In this document: positions 8,036 to 13,777 of the stretch, in pieces
Numbering within the stretch: position 1 is the stretch's first letter
How the letters are laid out: each line of letters opens with the position of its first letter
Source of the DNA: an uncultured Coriobacteriales bacterium
GTDB lineage: Bacteria > Actinomycetota > Coriobacteriia > Coriobacteriales > Atopobiaceae
NCBI GenBank assembly: GCA_947305035.1
Contig: CAMZCV010000007.1
Location: 1-14,090 of the forward strand
Direction of reading: 5' to 3'
Length of the DNA: 14,090 nucleotides
Program-made: the position numbers and the translations under genes
Notes under the pieces: model-generated
Told to the model about the DNA's origin: nothing
Databases searched by the model: none
The model's input: the letters and a program-made list of their open reading frames with translations, nothing else

Positions 8036-8094
8036 GACAGTGCTCCCGGGGAGGGGTGTCTCATGAGACAGTGCTCCCGGGGAGGGGTGTCTCA
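8033..8094 (+). repeat. right REP pair (two 31-bp palindromic units)
   Basis: Units at 8033-8063 and 8064-8094 abut with no spacer and are identical to each other. They match the left pair except for one base, with GGAGGGGTG where the left units have GGAGGAGTG. Orientation is the same as on the left. The first unit begins with the RAYT stop codon, and the last TCA (8092-8094) is the stop codon of the minus-strand flavoprotein gene. Confidence 0.9.
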
Positions 8095-8724
8095 CGAGGG
8101 CATGATGAAGTGCGTGCGTGCCCCGCGCTCCGGCTGGGGATGCTCGATACCCGCAGCACGTCCCGCCTCGATGCAGCGTAGGAGCCACGCCATGTTGTGC
8201 GCAAGGTTGCGCAGCGTCTGCATGCCCTCCTCATCGCGCATGAGGTCATCATGCGTGAAACCGTGCAGCTCGTTCCAGTAGGTGGAGCCCACGCAGGGCA
8301 TGCCCGCGATGCCGAAGTACTTGTTCATCACGTCGAGCGTCGCCGTGGTGCCGGCGCGTCGAGCCACGCAGATCGCTGCACCGGGCTTGCCGTCGAACAC
8401 CTTGCGGAAGCCCGCATAGAAGACGCGGTCCAAGAAATCGAGCACGCGGCCCGCGGGATGGGCGTAGAAGACGGGCGTGGCGAAGATGAAGCCATCGGCC
8501 CCCTCCGCCTTGTCGATGAAGTCGTTCACGCCGTCATCCTTGAAGATGCAGCGTCCCGTTTCGGAGCATTTCCCGCAACCCAGGCAATCGCGCACAGGCG
8601 CAGCGCCCACGTTGACGATCTCGCTCTCGATGCCGTCCTTCTCGAGCTCAGACGCGATGTACTCCAGCATGAACGCGCAGTTGCCCTCCGCGCGCCAGCC
8701 GCCGTTCAACATGAGAACCTTCAT
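8092..8724 (-). CDS. flavodoxin-fold iron-sulfur flavoprotein / NAD(P)H-dependent oxidoreductase
   Basis: Predicted FMN-binding redox protein of 210 residues in the NADPH-dependent FMN reductase superfamily. The N-terminus MKVLMLNGGWRAEGNC is strand 1 and the phosphate-binding loop of the flavodoxin fold, and TPVFYAHPAG (83-92) is the loop over the isoalloxazine ring. A compact cysteine motif C47-x2-C50-x2-C53-x5-C59 matches that of iron-sulfur flavoproteins, which bind a 4Fe-4S cluster, so electron transfer in anaerobic or oxygen-stress metabolism is likely; the physiological partner is unknown. ATG 8724 has AGGAG eight bases upstream. The gene diverges from the response regulator and its -10 overlaps that gene's proposed operator. 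Its TGA stop is provided by the end of a REP unit. The last 10 or so residues (ERGARTHFIMPS) look unconserved. Confidence 0.82.
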   Translation of the reverse strand: MKVLMLNGGWRAEGNCAFMLEYIASELEKDGIESEIVNVGAAPVRDCLGCGKCSETGRCIFKDDGVNDFIDKAEGADGFIFATPVFYAHPAGRVLDFLDRVFYAGFRKVFDGKPGAAICVARRAGTTATLDVMNKYFGIAGMPCVGSTYWNELHGFTHDDLMRDEEGMQTLRNLAHNMAWLLRCIEAGRAAGIEHPQPERGARTHFIMPS

Positions 8725-8746
8725 GGCAGCCTCTCCTCTCTGTGCG

Positions 8747-8778
8747 TTAAGCTTCATTTTAGGTTACGCTGCTATCGT
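8747..8778 (+). promoter_or_regulatory. candidate response-regulator operator and promoter (autoregulation)
   Basis: Two half-sites, TTAAGCTT (8747-8754) and TTTAGGTT (8758-8765), are repeated with an 11-bp period, the spacing typical of OmpR/PhoB-family binding sites. Seven bases later an extended -10, TGCTATCGT, is present (TATCGT at 8773-8778). There is no recognisable -35, as expected for a promoter whose -35 region is replaced by an activator site. The same layout occurs before the VTC gene at 10836-10867. Binding of the neighbouring regulator is inferred. Confidence 0.5.
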
Positions 8779-8783
8779 GGCAA
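8756..8783 (-). promoter_or_regulatory. candidate promoter of the flavoprotein gene
   Basis: On the minus strand TTGCCA (8783-8778) and TAAAAT (8761-8756) are separated by 16 bp. Each differs from consensus at one base. The predicted start near 8749 gives a leader of about 25 nt containing the GAGAGGAG ribosome-binding site. The -10 lies inside the direct repeat proposed as a response-regulator site, so binding there would be expected to repress this promoter. Confidence 0.6.
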
Positions 8784-8812
8784 CCTACGGTTACGTGGAC
8801 GAAGGGAAGACC

Positions 8813-9496
8813 ATGAGGATCCTTCTCGCAGAAGACGAGCGCGAGCTTTCCCGTGCCCTCGTCGCGATTCTCAATCACGCCGGCTATACGGTCGACGCCG
8901 CGCTCGACGGCGAGGAAGCGCTTTACAACCTCGATATCAACGACTACGACATCGCCATCCTCGACATCATGATGCCCAAGGTCGACGGGCTCACCGTGCT
9001 CAAGACCATCCGCGAGAAGGGCCTCGCCCTGCCCGTGCTCATGCTCACGGCCAAATCCGAGATCCGCGACCGTGTTGCAGGGCTCGATGCCGGTGCCAAC
9101 GACTACCTCACGAAGCCCTTTGCGGCGCAGGAGCTGCTCGCGCGCATCCGCGTCCTCACGCGCACCACGCCCACGGTGGCCAAGCGCGAGCTCTGCTTCG
9201 GCGACATCTCCCTCGACGAGCAGGCTTCCCAGCTGGTGTGCGCCAGCGAGCGCGTCGACCTCACCGCCCGCGAGTTCCAGATGATGGAGATGCTCGTCAC
9301 GGCCAAGGGCGCAAAGCTCTCCACCGATGCGTTCATGCGCAAGGTCTGGGGCTCGCTTTCGGATGTCGAGACGAGCGTGGTGTGGGTGAATCTCTCCAAC
9401 CTGCGCAAGAAGCTGACACGGGTTGGCTCGTCGGTGCGTATCTCTGCGCTGCGCAATGTGGGTTACTTCCTCGAGGTGGGGGAGAACGAAGGATGA
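8813..9496 (+). CDS. OmpR-family response regulator transcription factor
   Basis: Two-component DNA-binding regulator of 227 residues. The receiver domain (1-115) has acidic residues E7 and D8, phosphoacceptor D51 in IAILDIMMPKVDG, T79 in LMLTAK, and K101 in DYLTKPF. The C-terminal winged-helix domain (about 130-223) shows FGDISLDEQASQLV, LTAREFQMMEML and VVWVNLSNLRKKL with the terminal hairpin RNVGYFLEV. ATG 8813 follows GAAGGGA at suitable spacing. The stop overlaps the start of the histidine kinase by four bases (ATGA), so the two are translationally coupled partners. Direct repeats at its own promoter and at the VTC promoter suggest its regulon. The signal it answers to is not known. Confidence 0.95.
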   Translation: MRILLAEDERELSRALVAILNHAGYTVDAALDGEEALYNLDINDYDIAILDIMMPKVDGLTVLKTIREKGLALPVLMLTAKSEIRDRVAGLDAGANDYLTKPFAAQELLARIRVLTRTTPTVAKRELCFGDISLDEQASQLVCASERVDLTAREFQMMEMLVTAKGAKLSTDAFMRKVWGSLSDVETSVVWVNLSNLRKKLTRVGSSVRISALRNVGYFLEVGENEG

Positions 9497-10791
9497 TCAA
9501 GCAGCTCCGGCGCAAGTTCATCATCATCGCGCTCGCGAGCGTTGCAATCGTGCTGCTCCTTATCGTGGGCGGTATCAATATCGCCAATTACGTCTCGGTG
9601 ATGTCGCAGGAGGATGCGCGCACCGATCTGGTCGCCGCCGCCGATGGCGAGCTTGCCGAGTTCGGCCGGGACCTTTTCGATAACCCGGAGGGAAAGCAGG
9701 GCCCCGGTGGACCTGCTGACTTCCAAGGGCAGGGCTTCGGGCAGCATGGGTTCAACCGCGGCTTGGGACGCGAGACGCCCTTCGACACCCGTTACTTCAT
9801 CGTGTGGGTCGATGCGGATGACAGCGATGCCGACGGTATGCTCGCCGTCTCCGCAGACCTCTCGCACATCATGTCCATCGACGCCGCGGAGGCGCTCGAT
9901 CTGGGCGAGCGCGCATGGAGGTCGAATCGCGAGCGGGGCACCTTGGAAGGCTATCGGTTCCTGCGCTGCGAGATTGACGGCGAGGAAGCCATCGTCTTCG
10001 TCGACATGTCGCGCGAGCTGTCGTCGTTCTCGTCGTTCGCGCTGGCGAGCGCGGTTGCCAGCCTTGTGGGCCTTGCCGCCGTTGCCGCCATCCTCGTGCC
10101 CGTCTCGGCCATCGTGGTACGGCCCATCGAGGAGAGCCAGGAACGCCAGCGGCGTTTCGTCACCGACGCGAGCCACGAGCTCAAGACCCCGCTCGCCATC
10201 ATCTCGTCGAGCGCCGATGTCCTGGAGATCGAGAACGGCGAGAGCGAATGGGTTGAGAGCATTCGCCACCAGGTGAGCAGGCTCTCCGACCTCACAGCCA
10301 AGCTCGTCACGCTCACCAAGGCCGAGGAGGGCACCGCGAGCATGCGGGTGGCCGATTACAACCTCACGGCCGTCGTCGAGGAGCTTGCGCACGAATTCGA
10401 GCCGGTGGCGGTTGCCAACGGCAAGTCGCTCGAGGTTCGCGTGGCGCCCCTGCAAACCGCCCGCGGCGATAAGACGCTTGTGCGCCAGGCGGTTTCGCTC
10501 CTGCTTGATAACGCCCTCAAGCATTCCGACGATGGGGGAGCGGTGCGTCTTTCCGCCGAGGCAAGGCGCGGACATGCGCGCATCAGCGTGTGGAACACCG
10601 TCGACGGGATAGCTCCGGGCGAGCACCCCGAGTTCTTCGAGCGGTTCTACCGCGCCGATGAGGCGCGCTCGTCATCGGGCGGGCATGGCATCGGACTTGC
10701 GGTCGTCTCCGCAATCGCCGAAGCGCATGGCGCCAGCGTTTCCGCTCGCTCCGAAGACGGACGCTCCCTCGAGATCACCGTCACGCTGTAG
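9493..10791 (+). CDS. membrane sensor histidine kinase
   Basis: Partner kinase of the preceding regulator, 432 residues. TM1 spans about 9-32. The extracytoplasmic sensor runs from about 33 to 180 and contains an unusual Gly/Gln/Phe-rich stretch near 69-92 (GPGGPADFQGQGFGQ) followed by a folded-looking segment. TM2 is about 182-209. The dimerisation and phosphotransfer domain has H228 in DASHELKTPLAI, and there is little room for a full HAMP domain. The ATPase domain has N340 in LLLDNALKHS, the F box FERFYRADEA and G2 GGHGIGLAV. The G1 box is degenerate: NTVDGIAPGE stands where DxGxG is usual, a variant I associate with several Gram-positive kinases. The start overlaps the regulator stop. The ligand cannot be told from sequence. 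Confidence 0.93.
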   Translation: MIKQLRRKFIIIALASVAIVLLLIVGGINIANYVSVMSQEDARTDLVAAADGELAEFGRDLFDNPEGKQGPGGPADFQGQGFGQHGFNRGLGRETPFDTRYFIVWVDADDSDADGMLAVSADLSHIMSIDAAEALDLGERAWRSNRERGTLEGYRFLRCEIDGEEAIVFVDMSRELSSFSSFALASAVASLVGLAAVAAILVPVSAIVVRPIEESQERQRRFVTDASHELKTPLAIISSSADVLEIENGESEWVESIRHQVSRLSDLTAKLVTLTKAEEGTASMRVADYNLTAVVEELAHEFEPVAVANGKSLEVRVAPLQTARGDKTLVRQAVSLLLDNALKHSDDGGAVRLSAEARRGHARISVWNTVDGIAPGEHPEFFERFYRADEARSSSGGHGIGLAVVSAIAEAHGASVSARSEDGRSLEITVTL

Positions 10792-10835
10792 ACGCTTCGA
10801 TGCCCCATCGAGGGGCTGCCTCGTCACTGCATGGC

Positions 10836-10867
10836 TTTAGGTTCCATTTAAGTTGCCTCCCTATAGT
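10836..10867 (+). promoter_or_regulatory. candidate response-regulator operator and promoter of the VTC-DUF4956 operon
   Basis: TTTAGGTT (10836-10843) and TTTAAGTT (10847-10854) are direct repeats with an 11-bp period. Seven bases later comes TATAGT (10862-10867), a good -10, and no canonical -35 is present. The TTTAGGTT octamer is also present in the response-regulator promoter with the same spacing grammar. The RNA would start near 10874 with a short leader carrying AAGGAGGTG. Regulation by the adjacent two-component system is inferred. Confidence 0.55.
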
Positions 10868-10894
10868 GTTCTCGACACTCAAGGAGGTGCAACC

Positions 10895-11686
10895 ATGTCC
10901 AACCAGTTCGTGTTCAAGCGCTACGAGATCAAGTACCTCGTCACCGACGAGCAGCGCGCCCGCATCGAGCGCGCAATGGCTCCCTTTATGGTTGCGGACG
11001 AGCACGGCGAGTCAACCATCTGCAACGTCTATTACGACACGCCTTCGCATCTGCTCATCCGCCGCTCTTCCGAGAAGCCCGTCTATAAGGAGAAGGTGCG
11101 CGTGCGCTCCTACGGCCGCCTCGCCGAGGGCGGGGAGATGTTCGTCGAGCTGAAGAAGAAGTACGACGGCGTGGTGTACAAGCGCCGCATCCTCGCCGAT
11201 GCAACCCGCGCCAACGCCCTGCTCTCCGGCGCAGCGGAGCCTGCGGACCAGATCGAGCGCGAAATCGCGTTCGCCGCAAAACGCTATGAGGGCCTCGTGC
11301 CCGCCTGCTACATCGCCTACGACCGCTGCGCGTTCTTCGCCGCCGACGATCGCGGTTTCCGCGTCACCTTCGACCGCAACATCCGCTGGCGCGAGGATCG
11401 TCTCTCGCTCTCCGAGGACACCGACGGCGAGCAGCTGCTCGAGCCGGGGACGTCCCTCATGGAGGTCAAGTGCGCGGGCGCCATGCCGCTGTGGCTCGTG
11501 CGCGAGCTCACGGCGATGCGCCTCTTCAAGACATCCTTCTCGAAATACGGCACGGCGTGGGCCCGCTCCGGTGCTGTCGTGGCCGCTTCGCCCGCTCCCG
11601 TGCGTGCTCCGAGGCACGCCACCGTGCTCCCAACCCCCGCGTTCGCCCATACCCAGCGCCGCGCCGCCCATGCGCGCGTGGCATAG
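10895..11686 (+). CDS. VTC-domain polyphosphate polymerase
   Basis: Soluble 263-residue protein of the VTC/tunnel metalloenzyme fold, the catalytic domain that in yeast Vtc4 makes polyphosphate from ATP. Tunnel residues can be seen in order: KRYEIKY (8-14), KVRVRSYG (67-74, with R69 and R71), VELKKKYDG (84-92), Y142 and R144 in IAYDRCAFF, RVTFDRNI (156-163), and E190 and K192 in MEVK. This is the single-domain bacterial form without the yeast SPX and membrane domains. A 35-residue Ala/Pro/Arg-rich tail (about 228-263) appears disordered. ATG 10895 is chosen over an upstream ATG because AAGGAGGTG sits six bases before it. DUF4956 follows 16 bp later, a known pairing in bacteria. Direct proof of polyphosphate synthesis by this subfamily is limited, so activity is inferred from the fold. 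Confidence 0.87.
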   Translation: MSNQFVFKRYEIKYLVTDEQRARIERAMAPFMVADEHGESTICNVYYDTPSHLLIRRSSEKPVYKEKVRVRSYGRLAEGGEMFVELKKKYDGVVYKRRILADATRANALLSGAAEPADQIEREIAFAAKRYEGLVPACYIAYDRCAFFAADDRGFRVTFDRNIRWREDRLSLSEDTDGEQLLEPGTSLMEVKCAGAMPLWLVRELTAMRLFKTSFSKYGTAWARSGAVVAASPAPVRAPRHATVLPTPAFAHTQRRAAHARVA

Positions 11687-11702
11687 ATAGGAAGTGACCA
11701 AG

Positions 11703-12383
11703 ATGTTCGAATCCCTGTTTGCAACCACCGCCACGACCACCTCGCTCGGAATCTCCTCCATGCTCGCGGCAATCTGCGCCGCCCTCATCCTGGGCCTCGC
11801 AATCTCGTGGGTGTACACGCTGCGCAGCCGTGCCACGCGCTCGTTCGTCCTCGCCCTCGCCATCCTGCCCGCTATCGTCGCCGTCGTCATCATGATGGTC
11901 AACGGGAACGTGGGGGCAGGCGTTGCGGTTGCAGGGGCTTTCTCGCTCGTGCGCTTCCGCAGCGCGCCCGGTTCCGCACGCGATATCTGCTTCATCTTCC
12001 TCGCGATGGCGGTGGGCCTGGTCTGCGGCATGGGATACGTGCTCTATGCGGGCATCATCACCGCCGTCCTCTGCGCCGTGCTCGCAATCTACCAGCTCTC
12101 CGGCCTCGGCATCCGCAGCAGCATGCGCGACCGCACGCTCAGGATCACGATTCCCGAAGATCTGGACTACTCCGACCTCTTCATCGACATCTTCGCCGCC
12201 TATACCACCTACCACGAGCTCGTTGCGGTGAAGACCTCCAACATGGGCAGCCTCTACAGGCTCACCTACGAGGTCGGCATCGCCGACTCGGCAAACGAGA
12301 AGGCCATGATCGACGAGATCCGCTGCCGCAACGGCAACCTGGAAGTCGCTCTGACCCGTCAGGAGACCGAGGGCGCGCTGTAG
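11703..12383 (+). CDS. DUF4956 membrane protein, partner of the VTC polymerase
   Basis: Integral membrane protein of 226 residues with unknown biochemical role. Hydrophobic segments lie near 19-40, 48-68, 96-114 and 115-133. The family signature GNVGAGVAVAGAFSLVRFRS (68-87) sits between the second and third. The C-terminal 80 residues are soluble and may form a ferredoxin-like domain (RTLRITIPEDLDYSDLF, then YRLTYEVGI). ATG 11703 has AGGAAG eight bases upstream; an in-frame GTG at 11694 lies inside that site. Co-occurrence with VTC polymerases suggests it takes the place of the yeast Vtc membrane subunits, for anchoring or passing polyphosphate, but this is a guess. The stop codon falls in the loop of the operon's terminator. 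Confidence 0.88.
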   Translation: MFESLFATTATTTSLGISSMLAAICAALILGLAISWVYTLRSRATRSFVLALAILPAIVAVVIMMVNGNVGAGVAVAGAFSLVRFRSAPGSARDICFIFLAMAVGLVCGMGYVLYAGIITAVLCAVLAIYQLSGLGIRSSMRDRTLRITIPEDLDYSDLFIDIFAAYTTYHELVAVKTSNMGSLYRLTYEVGIADSANEKAMIDEIRCRNGNLEVALTRQETEGAL

Positions 12384-12405
12384 CCAGCCGCCCTCCCTTG
12401 TTTTT
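12369..12405 (+). terminator. intrinsic terminator overlapping the DUF4956 stop codon
   Basis: GAGGGCG (12369-12375) pairs with CGCCCTC (12389-12395), and inside this GCTG (12377-12380) pairs with CAGC (12385-12388) around loop TAGC. A single C (12376) is bulged. The stem is followed by CCTTG and five T residues (12401-12405). The TAG stop of DUF4956 (12381-12383) is in the loop. This is the best terminator in the window and ends the VTC-DUF4956 operon. Confidence 0.85.
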
Positions 12406-12413
12406 CAAACCGC

Positions 12414-12442
12414 GGAACGTTCGTGCTTCCGTTGGGTATACT
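12414..12442 (+). promoter_or_regulatory. candidate promoter of the CPBP gene
   Basis: TATACT at 12437-12442 is a good -10 located 37 bp before the start codon. The -35 position (12414-12419, GGAACG) is poor. It lies directly after the DUF4956 terminator, so this gene is probably a separate transcription unit. Confidence 0.5.
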
Positions 12443-12478
12443 TGACGGTGTGTGTCCGTGCTCCAAAGAGGAGAGATG

Positions 12479-13777
12479 ATGGATAACCATCCGCAGTACC
12501 AGCCCCAGGCTCCCACGAACGTTCCGCCTGCATACCCGCAGCAGGCCTACCAGCAGCAGGCTCCCGCGCCCGCCTACCAGCAGCAGATGTACGCCCAGAC
12601 CGCGTACCAGCAGCAGGCTCCAGCGCCAACCTACCAGCCTCAAGCCCCTGCTCCCACGTACCAGCAGCAGGCCCCTGTCCCCGCGCAGCCTCCTGCGGTC
12701 AAGCCCAAGAAGGGCTGGGGCATGATGTTCGCGGCCTTCGCGCTCGTCCCCTTGTTCATCGTGGGCGAGATCGCCGGCCTGTACCTGGGCGACTACACCC
12801 CGCTCGGAGAGGACATCGGCGCAGAGCTCGGCGGCGCGCTGTCCATGCTCATCCCCTGCCTCCTCCTTGGCGGCGCGAAGGTGGTCAACATCACCAAAGA
12901 TTCGTTCAAGTGGGCATGGCGCGCCCTGTGGTGGTCCATCGCCATCTCTGCGGGCATCGCCATCTACGACCTTTGGGCAACCATCGACGCCGGCGAGTTC
13001 GTGCTCGCCTCCGATTGGCCCTGGCAGTTCTTCCTCTCCGTCGTCTTCTGCATCTTCATCGGCTTCCTCGAGGAGTTCATGGTGCGCGGCCTCGTGCTCA
13101 ACGGCCTGCTCGCCCGTATGGGCAAGACCAGGAAGGGCATCGTGTGGGCCTGCATCCTGAGCTCCATCTTCTTCGGCCTGCTCCATGTCGATGTCACGTC
13201 GATCGGTTCCTCAACCCCGCTTGAGATTCTCCAGGGCGTTCTCAAGGTGCTCCAGACGGGCATGTACGGCTTCGCGCTCGCGGCTGTTGTCTGCAAGACG
13301 GGCGAGATCGTCTCGGCAGCACTGCTCCATGGCCTCGATGACTGGCTGCTCTTCGTGCTCACGTTCGTGATGGGCGAGAACCCCTTCGTGACCGAGTACG
13401 TCTCCGAGGGCACCGAGGAGGGCTGGGCCACTGCGATCGTCTACATCATCTGCATCCTGCTCTACATCCCGCTGGTGGTGCGCGCCATCAAGACGCTGAA
13501 GAACATCGACACGCCCAACCGCGGCGCATTCTTCCGCGAGCGCAAGGGTGTTGTCGAGGCTTCGTCCGCGCCAGCGCCCGCTATGGCGGCGGCTTCAGCA
13601 GCGGGCGTCGTGTCGGCTCCGCAGGTCGCGCCGCAGGTCACGGGATATACTGCTCCCGCCGCTCAGATGTATCAGCAGCAGGCTCCCGCGCCGGTTCCCC
13701 CCGCAGGGTTCGTGCCTACGCAGATTCCCGATCAGTCCCTGTATCAGACGGGTCAAAACGGCCCTCAAAGAATGTAG
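12479..13777 (+). CDS. CPBP-family intramembrane metalloprotease-like protein with low-complexity tails
   Basis: Membrane protein of 432 residues whose core resembles CPBP/ABI (CAAX-processing, bacteriocin-self-protection) glutamic proteases. The three motifs are present: EEFMVR (198-203), F232-x3-H236 in FFGLLH, and HGLDDW (284-289), where D288 stands at the usual Asn/Asp position. About eight hydrophobic segments lie between 79 and 340. The N-terminal 75 residues are Pro/Gln/Tyr-rich with repeats of YQQQAPAP, and the C-terminal 70 residues are Ala/Pro-rich and carry YQQQAPAP again near 398-405, so both tails probably face the same compartment. ATG 12479 is preferred to ATG 12476 because AGGAG is five bases before it. 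Substrate unknown. The last 20 codons overlap the convergent gene. Confidence 0.85.
   Translation: MDNHPQYQPQAPTNVPPAYPQQAYQQQAPAPAYQQQMYAQTAYQQQAPAPTYQPQAPAPTYQQQAPVPAQPPAVKPKKGWGMMFAAFALVPLFIVGEIAGLYLGDYTPLGEDIGAELGGALSMLIPCLLLGGAKVVNITKDSFKWAWRALWWSIAISAGIAIYDLWATIDAGEFVLASDWPWQFFLSVVFCIFIGFLEEFMVRGLVLNGLLARMGKTRKGIVWACILSSIFFGLLHVDVTSIGSSTPLEILQGVLKVLQTGMYGFALAAVVCKTGEIVSAALLHGLDDWLLFVLTFVMGENPFVTEYVSEGTEEGWATAIVYIICILLYIPLVVRAIKTLKNIDTPNRGAFFRERKGVVEASSAPAPAMAAASAAGVVSAPQVAPQVTGYTAPAAQMYQQQAPAPVPPAGFVPTQIPDQSLYQTGQNGPQRM

Larger units (their letters stand above)
7175..8094 (+). mobile_element. REP/RAYT element: transposase gene flanked by paired palindromic repeats
   Basis: A 920-bp block made of two tandem 31-bp palindromic units, a 246-residue RAYT transposase gene, and two more 31-bp units in the same orientation. 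RAYTs are domesticated relatives of IS200/IS605 Y1 transposases thought to spread REP palindromes as single-stranded DNA. The outer edges coincide exactly with the stop codon of rsgA on the left and that of the minus-strand flavoprotein gene on the right. No target-site duplication is visible, as expected for this family. Whether the block still moves is unknown. Confidence 0.8.

Noticed and set aside
7175..8094. CRISPR array or integron-like repeats
   Set aside because: Only four units, in two abutting pairs with no spacers between them, flanking a Y1 transposase; this is the REP/RAYT arrangement.
10798..10816. Hairpin after the histidine kinase stop (GCCCC/GGGGC)
   Set aside because: Five-bp stem with an overlapping alternative CGATG/CATCG fold and no T-run after it, so I do not call it a terminator.
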